A DNA stretch of 64,000 bases from JAEUOS01 sp965279115 (lineage in GTDB: Bacteria; Pseudomonadota; Gammaproteobacteria; Burkholderiales; JAEUOS01), in assembly GCA_965279115.1 (NCBI GenBank), contig OZ257137.1, positions 4,278,001 to 4,342,000 on the forward strand. Direction: 5' to 3'. The notes beneath the pieces are model-generated. The model saw only the letters and a list, made by a program, of their open reading frames with translations. It was not told the DNA's origin and searched no databases. Positions 61,651 to 64,000 of this stretch are shown in pieces. How positions within the stretch are numbered: the stretch's first letter is position 1; each line of letters begins with the position of its first letter. Both the position numbers and the translations under genes were made by a program.

Positions 61651-61701
61651 TTATAAATGTGTCGCATCAGCCCCGGACCATGCGCGGGCGGGATCGTTTC
61701 A

Positions 61702-62946
61702 TCATCGCAAGCGCATCGCCATTTCCACATGCCCGCTCGCCTGGCTTGCGTAGTAACGGCATCCATTGCGCACGATCGGCAGCGGCGGCAATCCCGAATG
61801 GCGCCGATCAGTCTCGTATGCGGCCTGTGGCGTGAAGTGGGAGACCAGGCTTTTGCGGCTCAAGACCGGATTCAGGCGCGATGTTCCCCCATGGACGAGT
61901 GCCGAATGCCAGATCAGCACATCGCCCTTCTTGGGCAGAAAAACCAGCTTCTGCAGACCAAGGCGCTCGCATTCCGATTCCAGATACTGCTCATAGCGCC
62001 GCACATGCGGACCGTCCCCCTGGGCCAGCAGGCTGCCGTCCTCGAATGTGTATTTCCTGACCAGCCGGTGTGATCGAGGATAGTAAAAAAGCGGGCCCGC
62101 ATCGGGCAGCGCGTCCTCCAGCGCGACCCATGCGCCAGCCATCGATGCGGGCCATTGCGAATGCACGTAGGGGAAGTCCTGGTGCGCCGACTGCTGGGTG
62201 CCATTCTCGAAGAGCAGCGTCTGCATGCCGGCCAGCGGTTGCCCGAGATAAAGCTCGATGAAGCGCAGGACCGCGGGCATGCACATGATCTCCGCGGCGG
62301 CTTCCGAGACGTTATGGAAATCAAGGTAGCGAAACGATGTCTTGCGGAACCCCGGCGGTTGCGGAATCTCGCGTATGCCCTTGGGCAAGGGAGAGCCGGC
62401 TGCGACCACCTGCAGCGCAGGCAAGGTCGTCCAGCTGGTTTCAACATCTGCCAGCAGCTTGTCGATGAGCGCGTGCGGAACCGCCGCTTGCAGCACGGCG
62501 TAGCCCTCGTTGCGAAATTCGGTAAGGCGTTGCGCCTCGTCCTTGGACACCGCGCCGGACCGCAGGCGCTCGGCCATGGCGAGCGCGAAGGTGTGGTCGT
62601 CCGCGTCCAGCCACGGCGCTTGCCGATCGAATTCCGCCTCCGTCAGGGCACGTGGCAACTCCATCGCCACCGGGCTTCCGTCCAAGTGTTGGCGTGATTC
62701 TGCATCCAATGCCTCGATCAGATGCTGTTGCGCATCCTGGACTTCCAGCGGCAATCTCAACTGGAACGCGGCGTGGCCGTCGCCGATACCAGCGCTTTCA
62801 AGATCAGGCCGATGGCCGTTCGCCAGGCAGGTACCGACGGACTTTCCGTCGACCAGAATCTCGATGGTGACCGGCGCCGCCAAGCCCGCTTCATGGGCCC
62901 AGCCGTAGGCGACGCCCCCTTTGATCGTATCCAATCTTCCCCGCAC
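61702..62946 (-). CDS. Phytanoyl-CoA dioxygenase (PhyH)-family oxygenase with N-terminal beta domain
   Basis: Product of 414 residues from GTG 62946, which follows a GGGAGAG site by six bases. Residues 1-68 form a small beta domain (GRLDTIKGGVAYGWAHEAG, VTIEILVDGKSVG, GHRPDLESAGIGDG) also found on surface-glycan proteins of proteobacteria. Residues about 145-400 are a PhyH-type Fe(II)/2-oxoglutarate dioxygenase: metal ligands His255 and Asp257 in SAHQDFPYV and a distal His352 in HSALVHGGTSR, followed by SRKSLVSHF for the oxoglutarate. It may hydroxylate an acyl or sugar substituent of the glycan (inference). It heads the run 57695-62946. Confidence 0.87.
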   Translation of the reverse strand: MRGRLDTIKGGVAYGWAHEAGLAAPVTIEILVDGKSVGTCLANGHRPDLESAGIGDGHAAFQLRLPLEVQDAQQHLIEALDAESRQHLDGSPVAMELPRALTEAEFDRQAPWLDADDHTFALAMAERLRSGAVSKDEAQRLTEFRNEGYAVLQAAVPHALIDKLLADVETSWTTLPALQVVAAGSPLPKGIREIPQPPGFRKTSFRYLDFHNVSEAAAEIMCMPAVLRFIELYLGQPLAGMQTLLFENGTQQSAHQDFPYVHSQWPASMAGAWVALEDALPDAGPLFYYPRSHRLVRKYTFEDGSLLAQGDGPHVRRYEQYLESECERLGLQKLVFLPKKGDVLIWHSALVHGGTSRLNPVLSRKSLVSHFTPQAAYETDRRHSGLPPLPIVRNGCRYYASQASGHVEMAMRLR

Positions 62947-63025
62947 GCTGTTCTCTCCCTTGTGGCCTGAATGTTACGCCAACCTGATTCGGCGATTCAT
63001 GCTGTTTTGCACGTCCCCGGCGGGA

Positions 63026-64000
63026 TCAAGACGTGCTTTCACTGGTTGTCATCGCGCGGGCCTTGGCGATCGATGGCCGTTCGATCCAGATGTACATCGC
63101 ATAGGAGGCGGCGATCGAAACCGCAGTGGCAACGATCGGTGCCAGCGGCCGCATCGAAACGGCCAGGACCGGAACGATCCATTTGAGCACGATCGCACCG
63201 AGGATGCCGTGCAGCAAGTACAGCGAGTAAGAAATGTCCCCGAGGAATTTGAGGACCGGCGGCGCCTCGCGCAGGCGCACACTCAGCCAGAATATCGCCA
63301 GCGCGTAGAACACCGAAACAAGATAACTGTTTTCAGCCTTGTAAAACGCTGTGTGGATCTGGCTCAGGCCGTACATGAATATCACGAGGTTGGCGAGTGC
63401 CAGCAGCAGGCTTTCGTAGTGGCCGCTGCGTCCGCTGTGCCACAGGTAGCCGATCACGCCGAGGATCAGCAGCGGTACATAGGCCACCGTGGCGGCGAAC
63501 AGGAAAAACGAGTCGCCGTGCATCCTGGCCATGGCGAGAACCAGCATCACGAAGCCGCTGAGCATAAGCACCCCGGCCGCGGCGCGTTTGCCTTTCAGGA
63601 GCGGGGCAGCGAAGAATATCGCCACGTAGAACACCACCTCGATGGCGAGCGTCCAGGCAACGCCGACCACGATTACCTGGGGTATCGTGACATAACCCAC
63701 AAGCGTGAGCGCGAGTAGGTAGTTTTCCAGCGGGCGAAGGCCGGTTGTCAGGGCATCGATGCCCATCACCAGCATGATGGTGGCCGCGAAAGGCGGAAAG
63801 ATGCGCATGAACCTGCGTATCGCGAACGCGCGTGAGGTTTCCTCGATGGCCGACTTGGCGATGACGAAGCCGCTGACCAGGAAGAATATGCACACCCCCA
63901 GCCAGCCGAAGTCCTGGATGATGCCGGCAGGCGCGGAAAAATAGTTGCGGATGAATTCGGCGGGGGCGAACGGCTTGCCCGTAAGGCGCTCGCCGTGGAG
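63026..64000 (-). CDS. Acyltransferase family 3 membrane protein, N-terminus beyond window
   Basis: The frame is open through base 64000, so the first part is missing; 324 residues are visible. It starts inside the conserved N-terminal region: GWLGVCIFFLVSGFVIAKS, then FAIRRFMRIFPPFAAT, which correspond to the second helix and arginine-rich loop of the acyltransferase-3 fold. About nine more hydrophobic helices follow, with the LGDISYSLYLLHG motif near the C-terminus. It ends without an SGNH domain, unlike the gene at 13079. It probably O-acylates the polysaccharide. Its composition is normal for the window. Confidence 0.9.
   Translation of the reverse strand, partial: LHGERLTGKPFAPAEFIRNYFSAPAGIIQDFGWLGVCIFFLVSGFVIAKSAIEETSRAFAIRRFMRIFPPFAATIMLVMGIDALTTGLRPLENYLLALTLVGYVTIPQVIVVGVAWTLAIEVVFYVAIFFAAPLLKGKRAAAGVLMLSGFVMLVLAMARMHGDSFFLFAATVAYVPLLILGVIGYLWHSGRSGHYESLLLALANLVIFMYGLSQIHTAFYKAENSYLVSVFYALAIFWLSVRLREAPPVLKFLGDISYSLYLLHGILGAIVLKWIVPVLAVSMRPLAPIVATAVSIAASYAMYIWIERPSIAKARAMTTSESTS

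Overview
This is a GC-rich window of about 64 kb with tightly packed genes. It looks like a chromosomal exopolysaccharide/glycan biosynthesis region from a proteobacterium. A betaproteobacterium is my best guess, because the window carries genes of the exosortase A (XrtA)/PEP-CTERM accessory set and a pilus-like type II secretion cluster; this is inference, as no rRNA or taxonomic marker gene is present. I saw no tRNA, rRNA, CRISPR array, IS element or replication origin.

Layout. (1) 1-8830: two tandem plus-strand genes for giant repeat-rich secreted proteins. The first is cut by the window edge. The second is a subtilisin-like (S8) protease followed by bacterial Ig-like domains alternating with discoidin-like modules. 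The repeat DNA is almost identical within and between the two genes. (2) 8863-16126, minus strand: an asparagine-synthase-like protein, a GT2 glycosyltransferase, an FdtB-type sugar aminotransferase, a compositionally atypical acyltransferase-3/SGNH protein, and a WxcM-type isomerase/acetyltransferase. Together these point to a dTDP-3-acylamido-3,6-dideoxyhexose. (3) 16418-19448: an acyl carrier protein, an AMP-forming ligase, an SDR reductase and a left-handed beta-helix acyltransferase, which look like a cassette that makes and transfers an unusual acyl group. (4) 19434-23217: two glycosyltransferases and a Wzx-like flippase. (5) 23254-30553: a methyltransferase and the recognisable XrtA accessory cassette (PLP decarboxylase, acyl-CoA ligase, ACP, hydrolases 2 and 1, glycosyltransferase) arranged around a divergent promoter region. 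(6) 30574-37483: a GNAT acetyltransferase, a TPR protein, a Tat-exported beta-helix protein and a 1297-residue O-antigen polymerase/ligase-like membrane protein fused to a beta-helix domain.

(7) 37724-47636: a complete-looking operon for a hybrid type II secretion/type IV pilus-like machine (gspG, gspF, gspE, PilM/N/O/P-like proteins, a lipoprotein secretin with a C-terminal cohesin-like domain, and three more pseudopilins). (8) 47874-54489: a small translationally coupled ORF, a sulfotransferase-like/coiled-coil/WbsX/RgpF fusion, a GT4 glycosyltransferase and GDP-mannose 4,6-dehydratase. (9) 54851-57625: prsT, the TPR lipoprotein of XrtA/PEP-CTERM loci. (10) 57695-64000, minus strand: a two-domain glycosyltransferase, a DUF4214-like/methyltransferase protein, a phytanoyl-CoA-dioxygenase-like oxygenase and a second acyltransferase-3 protein cut by the window edge.

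How it may work together (inference): nucleotide sugars are made (dTDP-amino sugar, GDP-4-keto-6-deoxymannose) and assembled by many glycosyltransferases. They would be decorated by acyl, methyl and possibly sulfate groups, flipped and polymerised, and exported in a cell that also runs a PEP-CTERM sorting system. The secretion machine and the repeat proteases could supply the protein part of the same extracellular matrix. xrtA itself, rmlA/rmlB, a GDP-sugar reductase and a prepilin peptidase are not in the window.
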